From Podospora comata (lineage: Eukaryota; Ascomycota; Sordariomycetes; Sordariales; Podosporaceae): a stretch of DNA of 64,000 bases. The stretch is from NCBI GenBank assembly GCA_017354895.1, contig CP071496.1:3038001-3102000 (forward strand), given 5' to 3'. How positions within the stretch are numbered: the first letter of the stretch is position 1; every line of letters starts with the position of its first letter. Of this stretch, positions 38,299 through 49,453 are shown piece after piece. Both the position numbers and the translations under genes were made by a program. The notes beneath the pieces were generated by a model, which was given only the letters and a program-made list of their open reading frames with translations, had not been told where the DNA came from and did no database searches.

Positions 38299-40593
38299 AT
38301 GGAACGTCGATCGCGGAGCTGGGCCCTCGGCCTCAGCATCATTGGGTTTTTCGCCCTTCTCTTCTCTGCTGGCTTTGTCCAGCAAGTAAAAGCGGACGAT
38401 GTCTCGGAATATGGCACTGTTATCGGTATTGTATGTTCTACCCCTCCACAGCCCTCCTTGGTTTGCGGTCAGGACAATTGCTAACGAGCATTCTCTACAG
38501 GATCTGGGAACCACCTACTCGTAAGTTCTACACAAACAACGGCGTCGTCGATTTCTCGAACCACCCCGCCGCTGCTGCTCTGGTCTTTGGCGCAACTGCG
38601 AGCATTTGTGACACGGTGTCAACTTTGACAGATCGGCAGTGCGGGGTGTGGGGGAGCAAAAGCAGACTTGGGAAGCAGGAAGCTAACTAGACCCTAGTTG
38701 CGTTGGTGTGATGCAGAAGGGCAAGGTCGAGATTCTCGTCAACGACCAAGGAAACCGTATTACCCCCTCTTATGTCGCCTTCACCGATGAGGAGAGATTA
38801 GTCGGAGACGCCGCCAAGAACCAGGCTCCCGCCAACCCCTACAACACTATCTACGATATCAAGCGCCTCATCGGCCGCAAGTTCTCTGAGAAGGAGCTCC
38901 AGACTGATATCAAGCACTTCCCCTTCAAGTATGTAGCCAATGACTTTTGAGTCGCTCCTGACAACCACTAACTTGCGTTTGCAGGGTCGTCTCCAAGAAT
39001 GACAAGCCGGCCGTCACCGTCAAGGTCAATGGTGAGGACAAGACCTTCACCCCCGAGGAGATTTCCGCCATGGTTCTCGGCAAGATGAAGGAGACTGCTG
39101 AGAGCTATCTCGGCAAGAAGGTCACCCACGCCGTTGTTACCGTTCCCGCCTACTTCAACGACAACCAGCGCCAGGCCACCAAGGATGCCGGTATGATTGC
39201 CGGTCTCAATGTCCTTCGCATTGTCAACGAGCCCACCGCCGCTGCCATCGCTTACGGTCTTGATAAGACCGATGGCGAGCGCCAGATCATTGTCTACGAC
39301 CTGGGTGGTGGCACTTTCGATGTTTCCCTCCTCTCCATCGACCAGGGTGTCTTCGAGGTTTTGGCTACTGCCGGTGATACTCATCTTGGTGGTGAGGATT
39401 TCGACCAGCGTGTCATCAACCACTTCGCCAAGACCTTCAACAAGAAGCACGGTGTTGATGTCACCACTGACGCCAAGGCCATGGGTAAGCTCAAGCGTGA
39501 GGCCGAGAAGGCCAAGCGTACCCTTTCCAGCCAGATGTCCACCCGTATTGAAATCGAGTCCCTTTTCGGCGGCAAGGACTTCTCTGAGACCCTTACCCGC
39601 GCCAAGTTCGAGGAGCTCAACAACGACCTCTTCCGCAAGACTCTCGAGCCTGTGAAGCAGGTTCTCAAGGACGCCAAGGTTGCCAAGGGCGAGGTTGATG
39701 ACATCGTTCTTGTTGGTGGTTCTACCCGTATCCCCAAGGTCCAGGCCCTCATTGAGGAGTTCTTTGGTGGCAAGAAGGCTTCCAAGGGCATCAACCCCGA
39801 TGAGGCCGTCGCTTTCGGCGCTGCTGTCCAGGCTGGTGTTCTTTCCGGTGAGGAGGGTACTGAGGAAATCGTTCTCATGGATGTCAACCCTCTTACTCTC
39901 GGCATTGAGACCACTGGTGGTGTCATGACCAAGCTCATCACCCGCAACACCCCTATCCCTACCCGCAAGAGCCAGATCTTCTCCACCGCCGCTGATAACC
40001 AGCCCGTGGTCTTGATCCAGGTTTACGAGGGTGAGCGTTCCATGACCAAGGACAACAACCTCCTCGGCAAGTTCGAGCTTACTGGCATCCCCCCCGCTCC
40101 CCGTGGCGTTCCCCAAATCGAGGTCTCTTTTGAGCTCGACGCCAACGGAATTCTCAAGGTTTCCGCCCACGACAAGGGCACTGGCAAGGCCGAGTCCATC
40201 ACCATCACCAACGACAAGGGCCGCCTTACCCAGGAGGAGATTGACCGCATGGTTGCCGAGGCTGAGAAGTACGCCGAGGAGGACAAGGCCACCCGTGAGC
40301 GCATTGAGGCTCGCAACGGTCTTGAGAATTACGCCTTCTCCCTGAAGAACCAGGTCAACGATGAGGAGGGTATGGGCAAGAAGATCTCAGAGGAGGACAA
40401 GGAGACCATCCTCGACGCCGTCAAGGAGACCCAGGACTGGCTTGAGGAGAATGCCGCCACTGCCTCCACCGAGGACTTCGAGGAGCAGAAGGAGAAGCTG
40501 TCTGGCGTTGCTTACCCCATCACCAGCAAGCTTTACAGCGCCGGTGGTGCCGGTGGCGAGGACGACGAGCCCGCTGGCCATGACGAGCTTTAA
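38299..40593 (+). CDS. kar2: ER lumenal Hsp70 chaperone BiP/Kar2/GRP78
   Basis: Four exons (38299-38430, 38501-38520, 38698-38928, 38985-40593) give 663 residues. Residues 1-32 are a signal peptide with a hydrophobic core ([15 protein letters not shown]). Exon 2 is only 20 bp and encodes the phosphate-binding DLGTTYS. Other Hsp70 signatures are [15 protein letters not shown] and [13 protein letters not shown], followed by the linker, substrate-binding beta domain and helical lid. The protein ends in HDEL, the ER retrieval signal. BiP drives import into the ER, folding and unfolded-protein sensing. Introns have GTATGT, GTAAGT and GTATGT donors and CTAAC branch sites; the second is long (177 bp). 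Strong codon bias fits high expression and also leaves a long antisense open frame. Confidence 0.98.
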
Positions 40594-41387
40594 AGGAGTA
40601 ACGTAGCATCATAGATTCCCCCAATGTTTTTTCGCGTTTTTTTGATGGCTCGATGAAAAAAGAGAGAATCATCATCACATAATGAAGGTCCTCGAAGAGA
40701 TGATGTGTCGTATGTTTGTGGATGTGGTCTTTTGTGATTTTCGGGTTGGGTGAAATGGGTATATTCATCATGGTCATAGGAAGGAAGCAAGGATGGGCAT
40801 ATTATTCTGTGATTGTCTGGTGTGTGTCGGTTGTAGTAGGTGGCGGGCGCATCGCGGGCTTTTGTAAAGTATGTATGAAGTATAAAGAAAAAGAACCTGC
40901 TTGAAACATTTGAATGTCCCAAGATGATGATGTGAATGTTGTCTGCTGAATCTTGGTTGAATGGAAGTTGGCAATGTTCGATGGGATGTGCTACGATGTC
41001 ATCAACGAGCATGATGGAGGATATTTGGACCGGACCATCTGACATTCGTAATTGCAGGAAAGAATAGTGGCTGGCCATGGCTTTGATGCAGGTAGCATCG
41101 TGGTGATGATGTGACAGCCTCGAAGATATCAACCGTTGTCGCTGCGTCTTTGGTTGCATCGTCACCAACACCGGCATATCGCTGATCTATCACTTAATCC
41201 ACTCATCACTTGCCTCACTTCTTCATTTGATTGTGAACTCTTGAAGATTTGGGCCAATTTTGCCACAAATAGAGGCTATGTGTTGGTTGAAGTGTGGTGG
41301 GTTGGGACTTGGGAGTGTTTGATGTGACAAGGTGGTTTGGGGATGGATCAATCATGATGGCTATGTTTGAGTAAAGTAAACAACACA
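40594..41387. other. Intergenic region between BiP and tRNA-Pro
   Basis: T- and G-rich sequence after the BiP stop probably includes its 3' untranslated region. I see no gene. Confidence 0.55.
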
Positions 41388-41501
41388 GGCTCAATGGTCT
41401 AGTGGTATGATTCGCGCTTCGGGTTTTCTTTACAAATCCAGAACTTGGGAAACCGGTTCAAACCTTGTGCGAGGTCTCGGGTTCGAATCCCGATTGAGCC
41501 C
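41388..41501 (+). tRNA. tRNA-Pro (anticodon CGG) with a 42-nt intron
   Basis: The acceptor stem pairs GGCTCAA (41388-41394) with TTGAGCC (41494-41500). The A box TGGTCTAGTGG and the B box GGTTCGAATCC (about 41480-41490) are present. The anticodon stem pairs CGCGC (41413-41417) with GTGCG (41467-41471), and the anticodon CGG lies at 41420-41422. The insert 41424-41465 sits one base 3' of the anticodon, the normal place for a nuclear tRNA intron, and contains CCG that can pair with the anticodon. The mature tRNA is 72 nt. T-runs at 41507-41510 and 41515-41519 are RNA polymerase III terminators. It reads the Pro codon CCG. Confidence 0.95.
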
Positions 41502-41506
41502 GTTCC

Positions 41507-41519
41507 TTTTGTTGTTTTT
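41507..41519 (+). terminator. RNA polymerase III terminator of tRNA-Pro
   Basis: Runs of four and five T begin five bases after the discriminator base, as expected for Pol III termination on the coding strand. Confidence 0.75.
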
Positions 41520-42719
41520 GGCTGTGGTGGTGCTGTTGGTTGAGTAAGCACTTACTTTTTGGCTGGGGTGGGACTTTGGGGAGTTGGCATGGTGTGAAGG
41601 AGGGAGAGGAAGCTGCGGTATGGATTGATGGTTGGTAGGTGATTGTTGGACTACGGGGTTCTTGGTGAGCTTTGTGAGGTTGAGGAGCTGAGAATGGAGA
41701 CCTCAAGACACGAGACTCGGGGACTTGGGAGGCTCAACCAGTGAATTATGACGCTGAGATCAGCAGGTCTAAAGATTGGGCAAAGCCTGTCACATTGGAT
41801 ATTCATTCACGGCACGAAACTTAGTTGGCTGGTTGAAATGGTGATTGTAGCCTGCAAGTGTGTTTTCATTGCACAAGTGAACTTGAATCTGGTGAGCAAA
41901 AAGCATCTTGTGACAGACCTGATGTTAGAATAGGAGACTGAAGTTGGGGTTAGGGTTGTTAACGAAATATCCTTTGCGAAGCCATGATTCTGTTTCATAT
42001 CAACTGACAGACGATAGTTCTCGGCGTCTGACTCACACGTGATGATGTTAGTAAGAAGGATGCATTTTTGGTTTGCGCAGTCTTGGTCGTTGTCTTGGTG
42101 GGTGAGAGGTGTGTCACATCTTCCTCACAGTTGGCCACATTAGGTAACCTACTGGCTCTGTCGTGAGGAGAAAGCTAGCCGGTCAACTAGGCGAGGCCCG
42201 TTTCAATCGAGTACTGAGCCAAAGGTCGAAACCACCTGTATGGGCCTCGTAAAAGACATCTTCATCTTGAGTAAACAAGTGACTTGACCGGAGCAACTGG
42301 TGGTCACAGTTCACTTCTAGAAAACAAAGTGGGGCTCTTGGACCCAGGGCTTCCCGCATTGCCAAGAGTTGTGACGTCCACAGTTGCCCACACGACCACC
42401 CCCCACTATTGGGGACCGCCACCAGAAAATTGCGAGGAACTGTTCTGACGGGCCGCCTCTTTATTAATTCCCCTTTTGCCTGTGGTTGTGTATTATTCAT
42501 CACTCGACCCTCAAACATCCTGAGAGAATCTTTGCTTTCTCTCACGCAGTACCTACAAATCGAAGCGCCCATTGCTCTTTTTTTTTCCGGACAGTTTTGG
42601 CCGAAGAAAGGAGACATCAAAACTCTGACTCGACCAGAACCCCGCCATCCGTCGAGCACGACATCACCACCACCAACTTGCGATCACCTTCGATTCGAGA
42701 AACGAGATATATTTCAGCT
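41520..42719. other. Intergenic region between tRNA-Pro and REI1
   Basis: No coding or RNA gene signal is seen. The last 200-300 bases are pyrimidine-rich and probably the REI1 promoter and leader. Two short open frames here have no domain. Confidence 0.5.
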
Positions 42720-44533
42720 ATGGCGACCATTAGTGGTAGTCGTGCTGCTCCAGGCGCTGCTCCTGGCGCAGATATTGGATCTTCGCATCCTTATACTTGC
42801 AATACCTGCCAGGTCGCCTTCCGCAATGGCGATTTGCAGAGGGGTCATATGCGCAGTGACTGGCAGTAAGTTATCTCCCCGTCATAATCATGTTGGCGCA
42901 TAGAGTTCACAGGCTTACATTTACTTTCCACAGTCGCTACAACCTGAAGCGCCGTGTCGCCTCGCTGCCCCCCATATCCTCGGAAATTTTCACCGAAAAG
43001 GTTCTCCAGGCCCGCGCTGCCACCACTGCGCAGGCGGATAAGGCCGGCTTCGAGAGAGCCTGCGAAGTTTGCCAGAAAAATTATTTCAGCGAGGGCGCAT
43101 ACAAGAACCATCTTACCAGCTCCAAGCACAAGGCCAAGGTCGCTGCTCTGGCGGCTCGCCCACAGGGCAAGATCCCTGACGATGCCAGCTCCATGACCTT
43201 CTCGCTTGGCGAGCCAGCCCCTACAGACTCTGTGGTTGATTCGGACGCGGAGGAGGAGTTTAACGAGGTGGTTGAGGGTATCAAGAACACCCAGCTGCAA
43301 GAGAACGAGAACGTCTCCCCACTTAGACGTCCCTCCAACCCTCACTTGTCAGCCGCTGCCCAGCACAAGACTGAGCACCCCGTGTCAGAGACACCCAGTG
43401 AAGAGGAGGAGGAATCCGCCACCCCTTCCTCTGCTACCCCAGTGGTTTCACAACAACAACAAGCTGGTCCTCCCAGGACAATCAATACTTGTATTTTCTG
43501 CAATCATGAGTCCGAGAATCCTCAGCTCAACGCCCAGCACATGGAAAAGACCCACGGCATGTTCATCCCGGAGAAGCAATACCTCGTTGATCTCGAGGGC
43601 TTGATAAACTACCTCCAAGAGCGCGTGTATGACCTCAACGAATGCATCACCTGCTCCAAGATGAGAAACACCACCTACGCCGTCCAGACTCACATGCGCG
43701 ACAAAGCCCACGTCCAAATTCCTTTCACGACCGAAGATGAACAGCTCGAAATTGGTGAATTCTACGACTTCCGCGCCACTTATTCTGATGACGAAGAGGG
43801 AGAGTGGGAGGATGAGGATGAGGAGATGGAGGATGCTGACACGAACGGTGGTGCCAAACTTGGTGGTCACCGCGCAACCAGGACAGTTACGGTCGATGAG
43901 AATGGTGATGAGATCATGGAGGATGGGAATGGAGAAGGATGGGAGACGGATTCTGACGAGTCGTCTCTGAATTCTGATGATTTGCACGCCGTTCCCGCGG
44001 AGCTACATCTTCACCAGTATGAGAGGCTGTCAAAGAATCATCACCACTCGTCAAGCACACCAAGGACGCACCAGCAGGCAGATGGGTTCCATGCTCACAG
44101 CAAGAAGAGTCACGCGGTGTTCTATGATGATTATGAGTTACACCTCGGCAGTGGGAAGGCTGTTGGTCACAGATCACTCAACAAGTACTACAGGCAAAAT
44201 CTGTATAAATACCCCACACCAGAGGAGAGGGCCGAGAGGTTGTTGCTCAAGGCCAACGAGCAAGGTCAGGGTGTCATGGACGTGGACGAGGATGGGAATG
44301 GGCAGACGGTTGTCCCGCTGCGGGATCCCAACCCCAAGGCCAGGGGGAGAGCGGTGGTGGGCAGAGACGTTGCCGGTCTGGGTGTCAGGTCTGCTGGCGA
44401 GCTGGAGAAGCACAGGGCTGTGGTGGTGAAGGGTAAGAAGCAAGAGTGGAAGGACCAGAAGGACAGAGGCATGCTTCAGGCGAGACTGGGCATCAAGGAG
44501 AAGGCGCCTCATCCGGCTACATACTTGCGTTAG
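42720..44533 (+). CDS. rei1: Cytoplasmic pre-60S factor REI1 (ZNF622 type)
   Basis: Two exons, 42720-42865 and 42934-44533, give 581 residues; the intron (GTAAGT donor, CAG acceptor) splits the His codon of the first zinc finger. Finger 1 starts YTCNTC and ends RSDWH, followed by RYNLKRRVASLPP, the REI1 signature. Finger 2 is CEVCQKNYF...SSKHK. A third region (CIFCNHES...EKTHGMFIPE, then CITCSKM...MRDKAH) is the paired C2H2 domain. An acidic segment (about residues 340-365) precedes a conserved C-terminal block with SGKAVGHRSLNKYYRQNL. REI1 acts in the cytoplasm to release Arx1/Alb1 from new 60S subunits and probes the exit tunnel with its C-terminus. Confidence 0.95.
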
Positions 44534-45463
44534 AGCGCTTGATAGAGGGGGTGTGGCATTTTGTTTGTGCATTGGGGTTTTAGAACTGAGAAATGGTTAC
44601 ATGTTTGTTGCATGAGTTGGTCTTTTTGGTCTCCACATGATTAGGCATCTGTTGACAATATCTTTGTTGTTTGTGTAAGAGCATGTCTTCAGCAAGGCTG
44701 TCGCTGACGCAGCGCAAGCATTTCGCAAATTTTACCACGGCACTTCGTCGCCTTCCGTTTTAAGAGTTCGGCACTTTTTTTAGCCACTGTGCCAGAATCT
44801 ATCTTTGGCAGAAGACTTGAATCTCTCTTCAACCTCATCATCACAACTCGCCTACCGTCGCTATGGCCCGTCACACTGGTGCCGTTGTTTATCATGAATA
44901 GGTATCACGCTCTGCGCCGAGAGCTGTAACCACGTCTCATTCTTCCACTGGTTGACCTTTAGTTTGGCACCCTTGCCACGAAGTAATCGAGACACAAAAG
45001 TAGGTTAACCCATACTATACTGGGAACTACCTTATCCCTTAAAAGTTAATTAATAGGCCTTCAAACCATCTTCTAAGGCCTATTAACTATCCTTGAAGGT
45101 TTATCAACTATCTTGAAGGGCCTATAAACTACCTATCTTTAAAGGCATATGGACTATCCTTCAGGGCATGTTAACCTACCTTAGTGTCTCAATTATTTTG
45201 TGGCGAGGGTGTTTGGTTCGGTGTTGGGGGATAAGTAATGCAATAAGCAGCGCTATTGGCTTGGTTATTCATTCTGCTTCCAGTTGAGGGAAGCGATTCT
45301 CAGCCAGAGCCTGTGCACGCGAGTTTTCAGCTTGAACACCCACCAGTCTGGAAGTTAAAGCGTGGGGAGTCCTCAGTTTTCTGCTTCTTTGAAATTCCGT
45401 TGGCTCTAACATCACGAGAAGCCGAGGGGTTCATCAGTTCCAGTTTTGTTATCAAATGTCAAC
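44534..45463. other. Intergenic region with second 21-bp repeat copy
   Basis: Contains the REI1 3' end and the repeat copy at 45009-45203. The repeat lies 260 bp upstream of the next gene's start codon. No coding signal is seen. Confidence 0.55.
45009..45203. repeat. Dispersed AT-rich repeat, copy 2, 21-bp internal period
   Basis: Core positions at 45057, 45078, 45099, 45120, 45145 and 45166 give mostly 21-bp steps. The block aligns in the same orientation with 30571-30755, from ACCCATACTATACT through GGCATGTTAACCTACC to ATTATTTTGTGG. The flanks do not align, so this is a dispersed element rather than a local duplication. Confidence 0.85.
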
Positions 45464-46428
45464 ATGTCGCGCCAACAAACTCAGCCTGTCCCCCAGAGGA
45501 TCACGTCCCGTCAAAAATATCGAGGGGGAATTCCCTATGGCATGATACCTTCCTTAGACGATGGAACATACCCGGACCACGCTCCGGTGGCGTGCAAGAA
45601 GAATTGGTACCGAAGTGTCACTGAATGCTGTCCCTCGGGCGATACCTGCTACAGCACAACTAGCCTCAGCGTCAGATTCAACTACTACTACAGTCCAGGG
45701 GGTATGTTTTTAGAATCCTCAAGTCGGGGTAATGGAAAACTTACCGACCATGTACCTAGAGAGCGGCTGCAAAAACGCCGTGGACAGCCTGACAACGTGC
45801 GCCAACTCGACTTGGGTTCTCTACAAGGACAGCCCTGGGCCATCGGGGTATTTCTGCAGCCCTCCTGAGTATTTCGGCGTGTACCGTACCACTGGTGTTG
45901 GAGATGGCGGCCTGTGTGAGGACCCTGAAATAGCCGCGTTGCTTCCCCAATCCCGTATCGCAACTTCCCATTTCTCCTCCGAGGACTAGAACCACGGGTG
46001 GTGCTTCTGGTGCGACAACTTCCACCGCTGGAGGGGGAACTGCGGGAGCTGACACCACTCCAGACAGCACTCCAGGCATCTCACGCAGTGGCAGCGACGG
46101 CGGCGGTGGCAACAACGAAATGGGATCATCGATATCCCCTGCCGCCATCGCCGGCACCGTCATCGGCGGGATAGCTGCTCTCGTCCTCGGTCTCGTTCTG
46201 GTACTGTGGCTTCACCGCAAGAGCCAGCGCGATAGAAAGGCAGCGGCTTTGCCGGAACCAAGGCCACAGGAACCTCCTGCGTCTGTTTTTAAATCATACA
46301 TCAACCGCCTTATCTCCCGCGCAGGCTATGACACCCAAGGCAACCGTGTCACCTGCTACCTCTTCCGGCAATACACCAAACATCACCCCTCCTCCTCCTG
46401 CCGCGCAGATCACACAGCCCTAGCATGA
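45464..46428 (+). CDS. Small Cys-rich single-pass membrane protein, unknown function
   Basis: Three exons (45464-45701, 45760-45954, 46064-46428) give 265 residues. I chose the second intron, 45955-46063, because a GCTGAC branch site lies just before its CAG acceptor and it restores the frame of the membrane segment; donors at 45869 or 45914 are alternatives. The N-terminal half holds spaced cysteines (CKKNWYRSVTECCPSGDTC, then CANSTWVLY and GYFCSPP), similar to fungal extracellular Cys-rich regions. A Gly/Ser linker leads to one hydrophobic helix (AAIAGTVIGGIAALVLGLVL), a basic stop-transfer LHRK and a Pro-rich tail. No signal peptide is visible, so an unseen upstream exon is possible. The function is unknown; a cell-surface or wall-sensing role is a guess. 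Confidence 0.6.
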
Positions 46429-46827
46429 GCTGATCAACATATGAAGGAGGTTTGTTTTGTTTTACTGACCAAGTGGGAGTGTAAATGCCGGCTTCTCAGG
46501 GCTAGGTTCAAGGTTGCTGATGAGATATCGGCTACGAACTGCGATACCCAAATGATCACACGTACTGAGACGGAGGCTAAGAGAGCCTTGGATACATTTT
46601 GCAGCAAGTTCAAATCACCCCGACATCACCGCGTGGCTTTTCCTTACTGCAGTTTCAACCCGGAGCTGTATGTATAGCTATTCTTTTGTGCATAACTTCA
46701 GAGATATCCCGCCATCAGTTAACTCAACAAACACCGCGATAACGCCCTCACACTGTTTCTGCAACTATACCAAACGATTCATCAGCAAGAACGCTTCCAT
46801 GTCCGTACAAATAGCCAGCCCTCCATG
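46429..46827. other. Short convergent intergenic region
   Basis: 399 bp between the stops of the Cys-rich membrane protein and the C3HC gene; both 3' ends must lie here. No gene is seen. Confidence 0.55.
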
Positions 46828-48426
46828 TTACTCCCCAGGTGCGATTGATCCGGAAGTCCCGGGCCTACTACCACCCAGCCTCTTCGACAACTTCCCTCCC
46901 TTGGTATTAAACAAGCTTTTCACCCGCCTCAACCGGCTCATGACATCCTGGTCTTTCTTCTTTCTCGCCTCCTCATCCTCTTCCTGCACATCCCGGTCAT
47001 CCTCCCCATCTGCCATCGGTGTGCCACCCGCAGTCGTCGGCCGTGGTCTCTCGGGTGTTTTTGACGTCCCAACAGCAGCAGCACTGCTCTTACTCCTCCC
47101 ATGATGCCCTCCAGCCGTTCCCTCCACCCTTTCTCGGATAAAACTCTCATTCTTCAGGACCTCCAAAAGCACTTCCCAAGCTGGCTTCTCCTTACTTCCT
47201 TTTGGTAGTAACTTGGCCCCTGGATTCCGTTGCACCTCCCCGTTCTTCCAAGGACAAAAGAACCTGTGCTCTCTTACCGGATCCAAATGATCCATTGGTG
47301 CCGGCTCCAATATCTCGTTCGTTTCAGGGTTGATCTGCCGCGACTTGAACATCCACAGCCCCAACCTCCGCAAACAAGTATGGCAACTCGCACTGTTAGG
47401 AATCGGCGCGTTACCCAACCGTGGGTTCGTCAACCCCTGCCAGCCCATCAGCGCCAGCGCCAACGCCGGCCTATTCACCTCCCCCTCCCTCCGCTGTTCC
47501 CCTTCTGCCGCTGGTGCCGGTTCCGTAAAAAACGTCCTTGGTAAATATCCAACCACCACCTCCAAATCCAACCCCTCCGGCAGTCTCAAGTTGAACTCGT
47601 ATGGCAAAAAGTCCTTCCTCTGACACAACTCATCATACCTCTCCCGCAAAGCCGTCAACGCCCACTTCGAGTTCGGCAACGGCAGCCTCAGCAGCGAATC
47701 GTCACACCCCGTTCCCCTCCACAAACACCCCTCCCCGTGCCCATCCCCCTGCATCAAGCTCTCATACCTCTTCACAACCTCCGCCTCCATCTCCCTCCCC
47801 ACCTCCCCTTCGACGTCCCTCCCCCTCCCAATCTTGACCGTCACCTCCCTCTCACAGAGCGTACACTTCACCCTCTCCTTGCCGAGACAAACCCACCCCC
47901 TCTTCGCCCACTCAATCTCTGATATCCGCTCCGGTTTTGGGGTCCAATCCGTCAGCTCCTGAAACGTGGCCAGTCTCCTGAGTAACTCCCCTCTGTCGGC
48001 GGGGCAGTATTTAGGCGGTTGTTTCTTTTCTCTTGTTGTGTCCCCTTTTGCTGAGGCCCCTCCTCGTGGAGCTGGGCTGAATTTCCTGAGCATGACGTTT
48101 GATATCGTTGTTGGCCCTCCATTATTACTACTGCTCAAACGAATCGAACTTCCCGGGCTGGAATTCAGGATTGTCGAGCGCTGGGGTTGCGGTGTCGCGA
48201 ATCGGGATGAGGGTGTGGGAGTTGACCCGCCGTTGACGCGTCGCTTTTTGGAGAGGATGTCTTCTGCTGTCATTGTTCGGGAGAGTGACAGGCCGGGTGT
48301 TGAAAGAGGGGAATCAGGGTTGTTGTGATTATTGTTGGTGTTGTCGGTGGGAGTGGAGGAAGGGGAGGAGGTGTTTCCTATGCCTTGGACTAGGGCGTTA
48401 AACTTGCGTTTGACTGTTGCGTTCAT
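46828..48426 (-). CDS. C3HC zinc-finger protein (NIPA/Rsm1 type)
   Basis: Uninterrupted 532-residue frame. A Ser/Thr/Pro-rich N-terminus precedes the C3HC domain, which begins near CPADRGELLRRLATF and includes EIEWAKRGWVCLGKERVKC and CTLCEREV, with the H-C pair in GDGHGEGCLWR. A second Rsm1-like part holds CHTCLRRLGLWMF and EHRFFCPWKNGE. The C-terminus is charged, with an acidic run (EEDEEARKKKD) and basic clusters that fit nuclear location. Relatives are fission yeast Rsm1, linked to mRNA export, and human NIPA/ZC3HC1, a nuclear-basket protein once described as an F-box-like factor. A nuclear envelope or mRNA-export role is inferred from the family. It diverges from the HECT ligase gene. Confidence 0.9.
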   Translation of the reverse strand: MNATVKRKFNALVQGIGNTSSPSSTPTDNTNNNHNNPDSPLSTPGLSLSRTMTAEDILSKKRRVNGGSTPTPSSRFATPQPQRSTILNSSPGSSIRLSSSNNGGPTTISNVMLRKFSPAPRGGASAKGDTTREKKQPPKYCPADRGELLRRLATFQELTDWTPKPERISEIEWAKRGWVCLGKERVKCTLCEREVTVKIGRGRDVEGEVGREMEAEVVKRYESLMQGDGHGEGCLWRGTGCDDSLLRLPLPNSKWALTALRERYDELCQRKDFLPYEFNLRLPEGLDLEVVVGYLPRTFFTEPAPAAEGEQRREGEVNRPALALALMGWQGLTNPRLGNAPIPNSASCHTCLRRLGLWMFKSRQINPETNEILEPAPMDHLDPVREHRFFCPWKNGEVQRNPGAKLLPKGSKEKPAWEVLLEVLKNESFIRERVEGTAGGHHGRSKSSAAAVGTSKTPERPRPTTAGGTPMADGEDDRDVQEEDEEARKKKDQDVMSRLRRVKSLFNTKGGKLSKRLGGSRPGTSGSIAPGE

Positions 48427-49453
48427 GTTGAATGGAGGGGAATGGCTGGGCGCGTAGATTTTCCGGAAGTGGTGGGCAAAAAGTTGGTGTGGTAACCTGC
48501 AAAGTCGCGCGCGCCGCGGTGCTTCCCCACGCTTCGATTTGGTAGGTCCGGTGGGCTTCTGTCACGGGCTGAAAAGTGATGAGCGCTGTGAAATTGATAT
48601 CGGCGCAGGGTAACCTTGTTTCCAGGGCGACTGTTCAACCCCCACCACAGGCGTTAGGAAGATAAGATGGTGATGGTGGGGGGATGGGAAAGACGGATGC
48701 AACGAGAAGAATCAAAAGTTGTCGAGCTCTGGGAAGAATCGAAATCAGATGGCCAGGGTCTCGTGTTTAGTTGCTGTTTGCAAGTGTCAAAATAGCGGTT
48801 GAAGTCTGCAAGCACTTCCAGCAAACCTTGAACCCATGGATTTGGAACTCTAGCAGATTGAGCTAACCCCACCCGACCTGATCTTTGCAGCTTTCAACCT
48901 TGCAGCGACAACGCTCCAAACACAACGTTCAAATGAGTCCCAGATTGGAACTCTCTCGAAGCTCTCTGATGGTGGCAAGCAAGTCTGGCGTTTGCCGAGT
49001 CAGGCGTGCTCTCACAGTGAGTGCTGTTACTCAAACCGTGAGGTTGTTGCCAAGGCTCCAGGCTTGGCTTAGAGGTGGGACCGCTGCATGGGTTCCAGAT
49101 TGCCAAGGCCGCATGGCGTAACGCTGCGAGCGAGCTGAGCGAGGGTCCAGTGCGAATGCCGCACCGCAGTCGCTGACCGAGAGCCATTCACCATCCTCAA
49201 CCCTCTAACGTCTTTCTGTTTCCAGCATTCAAACTAGCTACCTGTTCACGTTGCTTAGAGAACATCCGCTGCCAAACTGATCGCTCAGGACTTGAGCCAA
49301 CCCTTGCACCTCCTGCCGTGTCCCATCATCGCCTGTGTCTCGCCCCTCCCCGCTGTCGCTTCACAAGCAGCCAGCCCTCTGCATCCTCCATCCCGATATC
49401 AACCCGACGTCCACTTCCTACCACCCAACTCTACAACTATCGATTTCCATGTC
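48427..49453. promoter_or_regulatory. Divergent promoter region, C3HC gene and HECT ligase
   Basis: About 1 kb between head-to-head start codons. The part before 49454 is rich in C and T and keeps the HECT frame open without an ATG, so it is read as leader. No separate gene is seen. Confidence 0.5.

Noticed and set aside
38968-40170. 400-codon minus-strand open frame inside BiP
   Set aside because: It is antisense to the strongly biased BiP coding exon; the Leu/Gly/Glu-rich translation has no domain. A codon-bias shadow.
45914-45989. Alternative second intron of the Cys-rich membrane protein gene
   Set aside because: It restores frame but lacks a clear branch site and removes conserved-looking sequence; 45955-46063 has GCTGAC just before its acceptor.
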